Made by a program: the position numbers and the translations under genes
DNA from: Coprococcus sp.
GTDB taxonomy: Bacteria; Bacillota; Clostridia; Lachnospirales; Lachnospiraceae
Assembly: GCA_016297325.1 (NCBI GenBank)
Contig: JAEDGW010000016.1
Coordinates: forward strand, 1 to 34,445
Length of the DNA stretch: 34,445 nt
Direction of reading: 5' to 3'
The notes under the pieces: model-generated
The model's input: only the letters and a program-made list of their open reading frames with translations
Databases searched by the model: none
What the model was told of the DNA's origin: nothing
Shown: one piece after another, positions 17,208 to 25,047 of the stretch
How positions within the stretch are numbered: position 1 is the first letter of the stretch
Layout of the letters: the number at the start of each line of letters is the position of its first letter

Positions 17208-18053
17208 TTAGTTTTGCTTTGTAACATCGTTATTTGCATTTTCAACAGCATTACCATCTGTATTTACAGGTGTTGCTGTGAATGCAACTGTTACGCCACA
17301 ATTCTTAAGACTTGCAAGATTGTCAGTGTATACCTTTTCTGCTGAACCATCATAGAATACATATACATCAACTGTTACTTTATCATTTGCTGCTATTGTC
17401 GCAGCTATTGCAGTTTTATTTGTACCAGTCAGGTTATTCGTAATCTTTGTCGCATCACCATATGCTGTAAGTGCTGTTCCATCAGCCGTTGCCTTATAAA
17501 CGCCCCAGTTATCTCCGCACTTAACCAGTACACATATAGCATCTTCCAAATTAGCCGAATCCTCACCGGCATTAACTGTTACGGATGCAACCTTAAGATC
17601 CTTGAATGAACCAGCCTTTTCGTCAGTTGTTCCAATATCGAATGACTGCTTTAATGCATAATCAGGTCTCTTGTCAGCGTCAACGCCGCCTACCGCAAAG
17701 CGAGAGCCAGCTAACATAGTTGCCTCACTAGACTTTGAAGCATAAGCGGACTCAAACTGATATGTAGCTGTGTCAACCACATGATTCCACTGAGATGGAT
17801 ATAATTCAACCTTGTCACCGGTTCCAGCAACCTGTGTCGCTGCTGTATCTGTCAATGTTTCACCTGTTTTTGCAATCTTTAAGAAAGGCGCATTTGACTG
17901 AGCACTGATACTTGCAGTGGTCGCTGTAACCTTGTTGTTACTCACAAACCATGCGTAAGTCGATGATCCAAGTGCTACAGCAGCCACGAGTACCATCGCG
18001 ATTGCAGCTACGAGCTGCTTTTTGAGAGCTTTTACGGTTTTTGTATTTTCCAT
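17208..18053 (-). CDS. Probable major TasA-like fibre subunit
   Basis: 281 residues. The start has the strongest ribosome site of the locus (GGAGGAG, 6 bases before ATG). A basic head (KALKKQ) and helix at about 14-30 lead to GSSTYA|WFVSNN at 34/35, the SipW-type junction. The mature protein is Ala/Thr/Asp-rich with few aromatic residues, unlike its neighbours, and the usual WxEGxD motif is replaced by VYVFYDGSAEK. It has its own long structured leader upstream and a hairpin directly downstream, an arrangement that suits a highly made major subunit followed by weakly made minor ones. That ranking is inference. TasA-type subunits are secreted and polymerise on the cell surface. Confidence 0.87.
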   Translation of the reverse strand: MENTKTVKALKKQLVAAIAMVLVAAVALGSSTYAWFVSNNKVTATTASISAQSNAPFLKIAKTGETLTDTAATQVAGTGDKVELYPSQWNHVVDTATYQFESAYASKSSEATMLAGSRFAVGGVDADKRPDYALKQSFDIGTTDEKAGSFKDLKVASVTVNAGEDSANLEDAICVLVKCGDNWGVYKATADGTALTAYGDATKITNNLTGTNKTAIAATIAANDKVTVDVYVFYDGSAEKVYTDNLASLKNCGVTVAFTATPVNTDGNAVENANNDVTKQN

Positions 18054-18136
18054 AATAATCTCCTCCTCTTTAGTTATTAGTTGTTTTTTGTTTAATTGTT
18101 GTCTGTTGAAACTTTCCGATCAGGTTCTATCCTTTG

Positions 18137-18226
18137 TCTGCCACACACTGAAATCAAACTCCCACCGGGCCCGGTTGAAAGAGTTCATCTCCACCGTATC
18201 CGGTGAGGATTTCATTTCACTGCAGA
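18137..18226 (-). ncRNA. Candidate structured 5' leader RNA (three-way junction), class not recognised
   Basis: Read on the minus strand, an outer helix TCTGC/GCAGA and, after a symmetric 8-by-8 internal loop (AGTGAAAT opposite AGTGTGTG), a 6-bp helix GAAATC/GATTTC close a junction. Inside are two hairpins. One is CTC-ACCG-GATA-CGGT-G-GAG. The other is AACTC...ACCG-GGCC-CGGT..GAGTT. An A-rich single-stranded stretch and the ribosome site of the 281-residue gene follow about 60-80 bases later. The fold suggests a riboswitch or other cis-regulatory RNA. I compared it by eye with c-di-GMP-I, c-di-GMP-II, T-box, fluoride, ZTP, THF and guanidine consensus motifs and saw no match. Confidence 0.5.
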
Positions 18227-18264
18227 GCACCCGTAGATATCTCCCCTATTCAGATTGTTTCTAT

Positions 18265-18273
18265 ATATAAGCA
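18265..18273 (-). promoter_or_regulatory. Possible extended -10 promoter for the major subunit operon
   Basis: On the minus strand TGC-TTATAT forms an extended -10 element with no clear -35. A start a few bases downstream would give a leader of about 205 bases that contains the structured RNA. Weak evidence on its own. Confidence 0.35.
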
Positions 18274-18310
18274 TGATATCCGCAGCGGTTGTGGAGCTGC
18301 ACATATCATG
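18272..18310. promoter_or_regulatory. Large interrupted dyad at the promoter of the fibre operon
   Basis: CATGATAT and ATATCATG (8 bp) enclose a 2-by-2 mismatch, GCAGC/GCTGC (5 bp) and a 9-base centre. The dyad abuts the extended -10 and covers where a -35 would be. It could be an operator, or a hairpin ending the upstream transcript, although no T tract follows on the minus strand. Confidence 0.55.
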
Positions 18311-18399
18311 AATATATCTGCTGCATATGCATATTCTTGCTTTTGACGGTTTTCAACGCTGTAGCTTAACCATTTCTTTGCCGCCGGCACAGACTGTCA

Positions 18400-18421
18400 G
18401 CCTGATTTTCATTTATCAGGC
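18400..18421 (-). other. Short hairpin downstream of the 412-residue gene
   Basis: GCCTGAT and ATCAGGC (7 bp) around an 8-base loop. No T tract follows, so termination is doubtful. The rest of 18054-18441 holds no gene. Confidence 0.4.
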
Positions 18422-18441
18422 CCATTCTCCGAATTACCGGA

Positions 18442-18590
18442 TCACGAATCTGTATCGTTGATTCCGCCATCTGTTGCGCCTTCAGTTCCGCTATCTGTCG
18501 CGCCTTCAGTTCTGTCACCTTTCAGTACCGCCGTCTGTCGCGTCTTCAGTTCCATCATCTGTTGCGCCTTCTGTCGCGCTGTCTTTATTT
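18442..18590 (-). repeat. 24-bp tandem repeats encoding a Thr/Asp/Gly tail, broken by a frameshift
   Basis: Units of the form GGAACTGAAGGCGCAACAGATGGC (GTEGATDG in protein) repeat four to five times at the 3' end of the 412-residue gene and beyond its stop. One unit carries an aberrant insert (around 18506-18522, including GAAAGG) that changes the frame and creates the stop at 18515. The repeats then continue in the next frame to a stop at 18442. Confidence 0.8.
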
Positions 18591-19753
18591 CTTCTACTCT
18601 CCCAGGTGACATCTCCATCGCCATAATAGCTGTTATTCGGAGCGTCATTTCCTGCGGCATTGATCGGCTTGTTGCCTGTAAGTGTATCCTTGATATCTGT
18701 GACAAACTTCCACAGAAGACTCGTCTCATCGTCATAGTCTGCGTCGATCCTCATACTGAACTGCACGCTGCCTCCTATGATCGAGTCAACACACTCGGGG
18801 TCATCGCCCTCCATCCATATCACTATCGTGTACTTATCTACATTTCCAACGAGGAAATTGTCCTCACTGTAGGAGCACACAGTCTCGTCAGATTCGAAAT
18901 TCTCGCAGCCGTCCTCGGGCATGCCATCTGTCGCGGGTGCTGCATATACCACCCTTTTGCCATTGCGCCACACTGCGACCCTGACTGCTTTCTCTGCACC
19001 CTTTGCACAGGAATCTATGTTGACTTTTGCCACATATCCCAGGTCTTCCTTGCCGGCATTCCTTATGTAATATGTATATGCCATATAGTTCTTGCCGTTG
19101 TGGCTTCCCTCAAGCTCATCCACATCATCCGGGATATCATCTATGGATATATTGGTTGCATCAACCACGGCGTCCGCTGTCAGCCTCGCCGTAGCATCGT
19201 CAAATGTTCCCGTATCAGCTATGCTTATTCCCTTGCGGTACAGCTCAAGTCTGTTCAGATTGATGGTGAAGTTGCCCATCTTTTCCTGCATGAAAGCTAC
19301 TATGAAGAGAACGCACACAACCAAAAGAAGTCCGAGCAGAATGAGTCTCCATCTGTCCATTCGCAGCAGTGCCGCACCTATACGTCTTCTGCGTCTGTGG
19401 GGGACGTACATGCTGACTATCTTCTCCGGATCCACGTCACCGCCGGTCTGGCTCATGAGTTCCTCAAGCTCCCGGATACGGAGGATCTGCTCTCTCTCTG
19501 CTTTTCTGGAAAGTCTTCTCTCCCTGCGGCTCATACGAGACCTTTTTTTCTCACGGGTGCCCACGCCTTCTGTTCCGGGCTGTCCATCAGAGACTTTCCC
19601 GGAATCCTCTGCTGTCAAAGCATCTGCAGCCGCAGTCTCGTCTTCGGAAGCCGCATCGGCATAAGTGGCATCACTATTTACTTTATCAACAGGCTTTGGA
19701 TCCTGCTCATCTGCTGCAGGGATTCCCGCCATCTTGTCTTTATCTTTATCCAT
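18515..19753 (-). CDS. Single-pass membrane protein with acidic head and frameshifted repeat tail
   Basis: 412 residues as read. About 65 acidic residues and a very basic, coiled-coil-like segment (70-125, with RRRRR at 120-124) precede one membrane helix at about 137-154. The outer part (155-390) includes IVIWMEGDDPEC at 310-321, the motif shared with two TasA-like proteins, and then a TEGATD-type repeat tail. Unlike its neighbours it has no AWF junction, so it may stay anchored. It starts 25 bases after the PilZ gene, probably in one transcript. The stop at 18515 lies inside the repeats; the next frame continues the same repeat for about 24 residues (stop at 18442), so the protein is probably shortened by a recent frameshift. 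A membrane base or assembly partner of the fibre is my inference; I do not recognise a named family. Confidence 0.8.
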   Translation of the reverse strand: MDKDKDKMAGIPAADEQDPKPVDKVNSDATYADAASEDETAAADALTAEDSGKVSDGQPGTEGVGTREKKRSRMSRRERRLSRKAEREQILRIRELEELMSQTGGDVDPEKIVSMYVPHRRRRRIGAALLRMDRWRLILLGLLLVVCVLFIVAFMQEKMGNFTINLNRLELYRKGISIADTGTFDDATARLTADAVVDATNISIDDIPDDVDELEGSHNGKNYMAYTYYIRNAGKEDLGYVAKVNIDSCAKGAEKAVRVAVWRNGKRVVYAAPATDGMPEDGCENFESDETVCSYSEDNFLVGNVDKYTIVIWMEGDDPECVDSIIGGSVQFSMRIDADYDDETSLLWKFVTDIKDTLTGNKPINAAGNDAPNNSYYGDGDVTWESRRNKDSATEGATDDGTEDATDGGTER

Positions 19754-19778
19754 CCTGTCACCAGTCAGTCACAAGCAT

Positions 19779-20462
19779 TTACAGCTTGTACCTTTTCTTC
19801 ACGTATGATACGTAATTCTGCATCTGTCCACGTTCCTGAATATCTGCAAATCTGAGCTGTATACCTGTCACAAATCTGTACGAACCACCCTTTGGAAGTT
19901 CTCTGGTCCAGCACACAACACCCACCACATCCTGAGCTTCCTGGCCATCTGATGCGGTTCCTATACGTGGAAGCGTGAATCTACACGATTCGCCTACATT
20001 AAACCACCTGTTCATGTAAACCGCAAGACCATTATTCGATATATCGGCTGTTTCGCCTTTTTCCTTGTCTATTTCACCTTGTGCATTGAGTGCCCACGTG
20101 TCCTGCATATATGTGATCGGCAATTCGACCTTAATACGGACATCAACACGCTTTACAAACTGTCTGTTCTCTGCTACCCTTCTGACCTTCCAATAGCGTC
20201 TGATTCCTTCTTTGACAACATCGTCCACATATCCTGCTGCGACCTGGGAATTCTCCCCTTCACCGTATCTGAACAGAATTTTCTGATTCTCATCAGGTAT
20301 ATAGGCTTTTGAGTCAACCATAGGGATAGATACCAGAAACGCAGACTCGTCAAGTGCTTTGTTAAATGTGCACATCATATTAAATTTCGGTTCCTGATTT
20401 GCAGGCACATCCAGAGCTGCCCTCATCTTTGTACCCGGTTTTATGTTCATAATTCCAGCCAT
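19779..20462 (-). CDS. PilZ-domain protein, YcgR-like c-di-GMP effector
   Basis: 227 residues. The N-terminal half (about 1-105) is a beta-rich YcgR-type domain. The C-terminal half is PilZ with both signature motifs: KRVDVR (RxxxR) near residue 105 and DISNNG (D/NxSxxG) near 140, the residues that bind cyclic di-GMP in this family. It has no membrane segment, so it is cytoplasmic. ATG at 20462 follows GGGAG by about 7 bases. It is the first gene after a clear promoter and lies directly before the 412-residue membrane protein gene, which suggests that c-di-GMP acts on fibre production or assembly through this protein. Family assignment is firm; the target is inferred. Confidence 0.92.
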   Translation of the reverse strand: MAGIMNIKPGTKMRAALDVPANQEPKFNMMCTFNKALDESAFLVSIPMVDSKAYIPDENQKILFRYGEGENSQVAAGYVDDVVKEGIRRYWKVRRVAENRQFVKRVDVRIKVELPITYMQDTWALNAQGEIDKEKGETADISNNGLAVYMNRWFNVGESCRFTLPRIGTASDGQEAQDVVGVVCWTRELPKGGSYRFVTGIQLRFADIQERGQMQNYVSYVKKRYKL

Positions 20463-20555
20463 TCTCTATCTCCCTTTTCTATTATCATTTGCCACGTCTA
20501 AATACAAATGTCTGGTCTCCCCATTTTTCAAATATACAATATTATATATCATAAT

Positions 20556-20583
20556 AGTGTATTATTATATGGGAAAATGTCAA
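20556..20583 (-). promoter_or_regulatory. Promoter of the PilZ gene
   Basis: On the minus strand TTGACA (20583-20578) and TACACT (20561-20556) are separated by 16 bases. The leader before the PilZ ATG would be about 90 bases and AT-rich. Confidence 0.65.
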
Positions 20584-20610
20584 GTATTCATGTATTAGTA
20601 ATTTGTTTTT

Positions 20611-20639
20611 GTGCATATTGCAAAATTGCATATGTGCAC
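20611..20639. other. Imperfect inverted repeat between kinase and PilZ genes
   Basis: GTGCATATTGCAA faces TTGCATATGTGCAC with one bulged base, close to the -35 of the PilZ promoter and downstream of the kinase stop. No T tract follows on the minus strand, so an operator is as likely as a terminator. Confidence 0.45.
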
Positions 20640-20677
20640 TATGTTCTACATTCTGTCGGCTTTTTAAAACATCGAGC

Positions 20678-23023
20678 CTACTGAGCGGTTGTCACACGGC
20701 ACCAGTCAAGTACAGCCGAGTAAGAAGCCAGCACACTCTCATGCATCTTGCAGATCATATCCACATCAAGTTCTTTAACCGCATTCTCCAGCTTCTGCGC
20801 CTCATCACCCAGCTCCATGGCTCCGATTGTTCTGGATGTGCTTTTTACCGTATGTATCAGTATCCTGTAGCTATCCCAATCTTTTTCATCATAAGCCTTC
20901 TGTATCTCTGTGCGCTTGTCGTCAGCTGCATACATTGATATGATTTCTTTCAAAAAGTCTTCACTGCCCCCGCAGTATGTAAGACCTTTCTCGTGGTCAA
21001 TGTGAACTTCTTTACAGGATATGTCTGAATCCTGTTTTGAAAACCCATCTCGAGTCATATTTTCACATTTTTCTACCGCGCAAGTCTCTTCCGTAGCTTT
21101 ATTCTGTTTTCCCATAACATCTGTTTTTTCGTCTACGGTTCCGGCACCCCTTGTTTGGCTTTCCCGAGCTTCATCACATACCTCCGGATCTACCAGCTTA
21201 TCCTTAGGTATATATCTCATCAGGATATCTTCCAGTACCTCCGGCTGCACCGGCTTGCTGATATAGTCCTTAAATCCTTCCGCCAGATACATTTCTCTTG
21301 CACCCATGACAGCATTTGCAGTCATGACTATATATGTACTCCTGCCACACAGGCTGTCGCGCATGAGCATAGCACGGCGAAATGTCTCCATGCCATCCAT
21401 CTCAGGCATCATGTGATCCATAAGGATGATATCATACCTGTACTTTTTTATAAGCTCCAGACACTCGGCACCGCTGGCACAGGTCGAAACCTTCATACGT
21501 GTAGGCTTAAGCATCATCTTGACGACTTTCAGGTTCATGACATTGTCATCCACAACAAGAACACTGACATCCGGGGCACACAATTTGCTCTTATATGTCT
21601 TTCTCTCCTTCATATACTGTCTGTGTCTGTTCTTAAAATCGCCTATTCTCTCATCGGACAAACGTTCCTGGCTGATTTTTACCACAAATGTAGTTCCATG
21701 CCCATACTCACTGTGGCAGGTTATACTTCCACCCATCATTTCCACGAGATGATATGTGATGGCCAGCCCAAGTCCTGTCCCCTCTATGGATCGGTTATTC
21801 GACAGATCAAGCCGCTCAAAATCTTTGAAAAGCCTCTCCTGATCTTCCTTTTTTATTCCGATTCCAGTATCACGAACAGCCATGACCAGTCCCACTCTAC
21901 GGGGATCTGCACCCTGATCCTCCATATGGACGGTCACCCTGATCGAGCCTTTCTTCGTATACTTCACAGCATTTCCAATAAGATTTATCAGGATCCGGCA
22001 TATTCTGGCGGAATCGCCTTTCAGATCATTGTACAAAATCTCCTGAACCTCGGCATCAAGCTCCAGATTCTTCTGTCTTGCTCTGGACTCCATAACGGAC
22101 AACACATTGCTGAGCATCTGACTAAAACGATATTCCTCGGTGACTATCTCCATCCTGCCCGATTCTATCTTAGAGAAATCCAACACATCCCTCACCAGAT
22201 CTACCAGGATATCACTTGAACTCTGTATATCTCTGGCACACTTCATGGTTTGTTCCTCGTGTGTCTCCCTCATTATTATCTCATTCATACCCACTATGGT
22301 ATTTAGCGGAGTCCTGATCTCATGGGACATATGCGCAAGGAACTCAGATTTGGCATGATTTGCCACATCTGCATCCTCCTTCGCCCTGGTAAGTTCCTCA
22401 TTTATCTGCTCTATCTCATCCAGCTTACGCTTATATACGGCATTCTGAAATCTCACTATAGATCCGATAACTATGCCAAATATTATAAGGCTCTGGAGGA
22501 TGTCCACATATACACTTCTCTCATTTGCCAGTGAAATCACCAGCTCGGGAAATTTGTATGAGACTATATAACACGCAAGCACCATTATGATCTGCACGGC
22601 CAACATGGCATAGCAAAATGCGCCATCTATCAGGAGAAAGGAGAATATCATCCCTATACCGAACCAGAAGCCCATGCCGCTATATGCTCCACCCGAGGTG
22701 AAAAATATCACCGGAAATACCATCAGGGTTATAACAAATATAATTAATATAGCACTCTGCCTAACCATCTTCTTTACATTTGCAATGTAAACACATATGC
22801 CGAGCACAGTCAAAGCGACCAATATAGCAACATCTTGTATGAATGGAGTTTTGATAATCATACACGCTATAAAGCTGATGATTCCGCCGATGACGCCTCC
22901 ACCTGTAATTATGTTAAAGAGAAGAAGCTGCATGTCCATATCATTGTCAAGCATTTTCTTCCATGATGCTTCTTTTAAGCTTTTTTTACCAGATTTATCT
23001 TTTACCGTCTTCCCCAAGGTCAT
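20678..23023 (-). CDS. Hybrid sensor histidine kinase with receiver and HPt domains
   Basis: 781 residues. Hydrophobic segments between about 34 and 190 give five to six membrane helices with little outside. Next come a coiled coil (195-222), a HisKA domain with HMSHEIRTPLN (phosphorylated His about 234), and a HATPase domain with NLIGNAVKYT (N box), DTGIGI and GTGLGL. A receiver domain has LMDHMMPEMDG (Asp about 536). The C-terminal HPt domain has LIHTVKSTS (His about 724). All catalytic residues for a complete phosphorelay are present. The ATG at 23023 directly touches GGGGGG; an in-frame TTG at 23017 has better spacing. The gene follows the HD-GYP gene by 14 bases, so they share an operon. 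Its output regulator is not visible here; linkage to the fibre genes is inferred from position. Confidence 0.95.
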   Translation of the reverse strand: MTLGKTVKDKSGKKSLKEASWKKMLDNDMDMQLLLFNIITGGGVIGGIISFIACMIIKTPFIQDVAILVALTVLGICVYIANVKKMVRQSAILIIFVITLMVFPVIFFTSGGAYSGMGFWFGIGMIFSFLLIDGAFCYAMLAVQIIMVLACYIVSYKFPELVISLANERSVYVDILQSLIIFGIVIGSIVRFQNAVYKRKLDEIEQINEELTRAKEDADVANHAKSEFLAHMSHEIRTPLNTIVGMNEIIMRETHEEQTMKCARDIQSSSDILVDLVRDVLDFSKIESGRMEIVTEEYRFSQMLSNVLSVMESRARQKNLELDAEVQEILYNDLKGDSARICRILINLIGNAVKYTKKGSIRVTVHMEDQGADPRRVGLVMAVRDTGIGIKKEDQERLFKDFERLDLSNNRSIEGTGLGLAITYHLVEMMGGSITCHSEYGHGTTFVVKISQERLSDERIGDFKNRHRQYMKERKTYKSKLCAPDVSVLVVDDNVMNLKVVKMMLKPTRMKVSTCASGAECLELIKKYRYDIILMDHMMPEMDGMETFRRAMLMRDSLCGRSTYIVMTANAVMGAREMYLAEGFKDYISKPVQPEVLEDILMRYIPKDKLVDPEVCDEARESQTRGAGTVDEKTDVMGKQNKATEETCAVEKCENMTRDGFSKQDSDISCKEVHIDHEKGLTYCGGSEDFLKEIISMYAADDKRTEIQKAYDEKDWDSYRILIHTVKSTSRTIGAMELGDEAQKLENAVKELDVDMICKMHESVLASYSAVLDWCRVTTAQ

Positions 23024-23037
23024 CCCCCCGTCTGTAT

Positions 23038-24939
23038 TTAACCGATAACTCCGTACAATGTCTCAAGGAATACTATTGGAAGGAACGGCTTCGTTATGTA
23101 ATCCTCAACTCCCATCTGTCTTGCTCTCTCTATCAACTTGTAATCCTTATAAGCTGTTACAAATATAACCGGTGCATCTGTGATCTTGCGCAGCTTTTCA
23201 AGTGTCTGGAATCCGTCCATCTCTGGCATCTCGATATCCAGCAATATAAGGTCTATCTGCTGATTTCCAACTATGTCTATGGCCTGCTTTCCGCTCTCAG
23301 CTGCAATAACCTTGTAGAGCGGCTCATCTTTGCAGATATTCTCTATGAGTCTGATATTTATCTTCTCATCATCTACAACAAGGATATTGCTGACCATCTT
23401 CTCGGCCTGTCTCATGTGGTAGTCTTCATCCTCGTCAATCATCCTGAGCATAACGTCTGCAATAGCCGGATCAAACTGGCTGCCTTTGCCCTTCTCCATC
23501 TCATCGCGCACTATCTTCTGTGGCAGCGCGTATCTGTAGCTTCGGTTGGAGGTCATGGCATCATAACTGTCTGCCACAGCTATAATTCTTGCACACCTTG
23601 GTATATTCTCTCCCTTAAGTCCACTTGGATATCCTGTTCCATCGTACCTCTCGTGGTGATATTTTGCCCCTACCGCCAAATCTGGAAATGCGTTTATATT
23701 CTTGAGAATATGATATCCATTTACGCAATGAAGCTTTATCATAGAGAATTCTTCATCAGTGAGTCTTCCCGGCTTATTGATTATGTTGTCAGGAATACGG
23801 ATCTTTCCCATATCGTGAAGCAACGCTATCTGGTAAATCTCATCCTGCTCCTTGATCGTGCCACCCATTCTCTTCACCAGTTCTCGGCTGTATCTGGCAA
23901 CTCTCACAGAATGGCCCTTTGTGTATTTATCCTTTGCATCAATCGTCTTGGCAAATGCCTGCATGACCATATTATTCAGGTCTGTAAGTTCGTTATTTGT
24001 CTCATCCAGCTGATTCATGGTCGCATCCGTACTCTTCTTGGATCTTGTACAGAAGAACACTATAATTATGTATAAAACTATTCCAACGCCTATATCATAA
24101 CCGATCAGATTTCTTATTCCATGGTACAGATTCTCATTTGTGATGACCATAACTACATACCATTCATCCATTATGGAATAACTGAAAACTGTCACCTTAT
24201 TGTCGTCGATCACCGTTTGGAACGATCTGCCATCGTTGTCCACTATGCCCTTCATGAGCGTCGACATTCCACCCTGAGTGTAGTCCCGCCCCACCTCTTT
24301 CTTGTCTGAATGGGTTATCACCAATCCAGACTTGTCGCAGACAAATGCATATCCCTGACCATTTAATTTGATATTTTCAGTCTCCGACTGTATAGAATCC
24401 AGACTTACATCCAGAGATATTACGCTCTCTCCATCGTAGAGAAGCTGACTGACTGACACCATGATGGTATCTGTCTGCGCATCGAGATACGGCTGTCCCA
24501 GAGTTGGCTCTCCGCCCGCTGCCACAGCCGCTTTATACCATGAACGATCCTGGGAAACATAATCATCGTCCGGAACCCAGCCTATGCCGTCAATATATTC
24601 GCCGTTTATAAGACCATATATACCTGTAAATGTATCATCTATATCCTGAAGATAATAATCTGATTCACTGGTGAGGAAGTCCAGTATGTCCTGATTGGAA
24701 CGTCCGTCCCGCATCATATGTTCCACGGTGATCTTCGTCACCTCCACAGCGTCCATGGCTCGATTCAGATAGGAATTCATATGTTCCTGCTCCTGCTCAA
24801 CAGTCTCTGCCGCCAGAGCCAGAGTATCATTCACCGATTTTCTATAAAATGTCATGATCGTACATACCGACAGTACCACGATCGCCGCCAGACTCACTAT
24901 CAATGTCAATATGTACTGTCTTCTGCTTACATTTTTCAT
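23038..24939 (-). CDS. dCache / HD-GYP / receiver protein, predicted c-di-GMP phosphodiesterase
   Basis: 633 residues from the ATG at 24939, which has GGGGG 9 bases upstream. A longer frame reaches 25032 but runs through the promoter. A membrane helix (9-31), an outer dCache-like sensor domain (about 35-275, with DRSWYKAA and GQPYLDA) and a second helix (282-298) are followed by an HD-GYP domain with LLHDMGK (His375-Asp376), HHERYDGTGYP (428-437) and ADSYDAM. This domain hydrolyses cyclic di-GMP. A receiver domain with LLDIEMPEMDG (Asp about 568) closes the protein. A C-terminal receiver is unusual, since it normally precedes HD-GYP, and suggests control by the hybrid kinase encoded 14 bases downstream (inference). 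An outside ligand would thus set c-di-GMP level near the PilZ effector. Confidence 0.95.
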   Translation of the reverse strand: MKNVSRRQYILTLIVSLAAIVVLSVCTIMTFYRKSVNDTLALAAETVEQEQEHMNSYLNRAMDAVEVTKITVEHMMRDGRSNQDILDFLTSESDYYLQDIDDTFTGIYGLINGEYIDGIGWVPDDDYVSQDRSWYKAAVAAGGEPTLGQPYLDAQTDTIMVSVSQLLYDGESVISLDVSLDSIQSETENIKLNGQGYAFVCDKSGLVITHSDKKEVGRDYTQGGMSTLMKGIVDNDGRSFQTVIDDNKVTVFSYSIMDEWYVVMVITNENLYHGIRNLIGYDIGVGIVLYIIIVFFCTRSKKSTDATMNQLDETNNELTDLNNMVMQAFAKTIDAKDKYTKGHSVRVARYSRELVKRMGGTIKEQDEIYQIALLHDMGKIRIPDNIINKPGRLTDEEFSMIKLHCVNGYHILKNINAFPDLAVGAKYHHERYDGTGYPSGLKGENIPRCARIIAVADSYDAMTSNRSYRYALPQKIVRDEMEKGKGSQFDPAIADVMLRMIDEDEDYHMRQAEKMVSNILVVDDEKINIRLIENICKDEPLYKVIAAESGKQAIDIVGNQQIDLILLDIEMPEMDGFQTLEKLRKITDAPVIFVTAYKDYKLIERARQMGVEDYITKPFLPIVFLETLYGVIG

Positions 24940-25004
24940 ACCGAATTTCCCCCATTTCACATACTTTATTCCTGCCCCAAACCAAGTCTGTACATATAAA
25001 TATA

Positions 25005-25032
25005 ATTGTAACACACTACCGACATTAATCAA
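25005..25032 (-). promoter_or_regulatory. Promoter of the HD-GYP / kinase operon
   Basis: On the minus strand TTGATT (25032-25027), 16 bases, TACAAT (25010-25005). It lies about 65 bases before the chosen ATG and supports that internal start. Confidence 0.65.
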
Positions 25033-25047
25033 ATAATTAAGATTTAT

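Noticed and set aside
18137..18226. Known c-di-GMP riboswitch (class I or II) or T-box in the leader
   Set aside because: Signature sequences of those classes are not visible; only the fold is supported, so the class is left open.
18458..19855. 465-residue open frame on the plus strand opposite the 412-residue gene
   Set aside because: Antisense shadow caused by codon bias and repeats; no ribosome site, no recognisable domain, and it spans the PilZ/412 gene junction.
20611..20639. Rho-independent terminator for the kinase operon
   Set aside because: The inverted repeat is followed by AAAAACA rather than a T tract on the minus strand.
21155..24075. Plus-strand frames of 354 and 370 residues
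   Set aside because: They lie antisense to kinase and HD-GYP domains with clear catalytic motifs; Cys/His/Leu-rich translations without family signals.
24940..25032. N-terminal extension of the HD-GYP gene to 25032
   Set aside because: It runs through the TTGATT-16-TACAAT promoter; the ATG at 24939 has a proper ribosome site.
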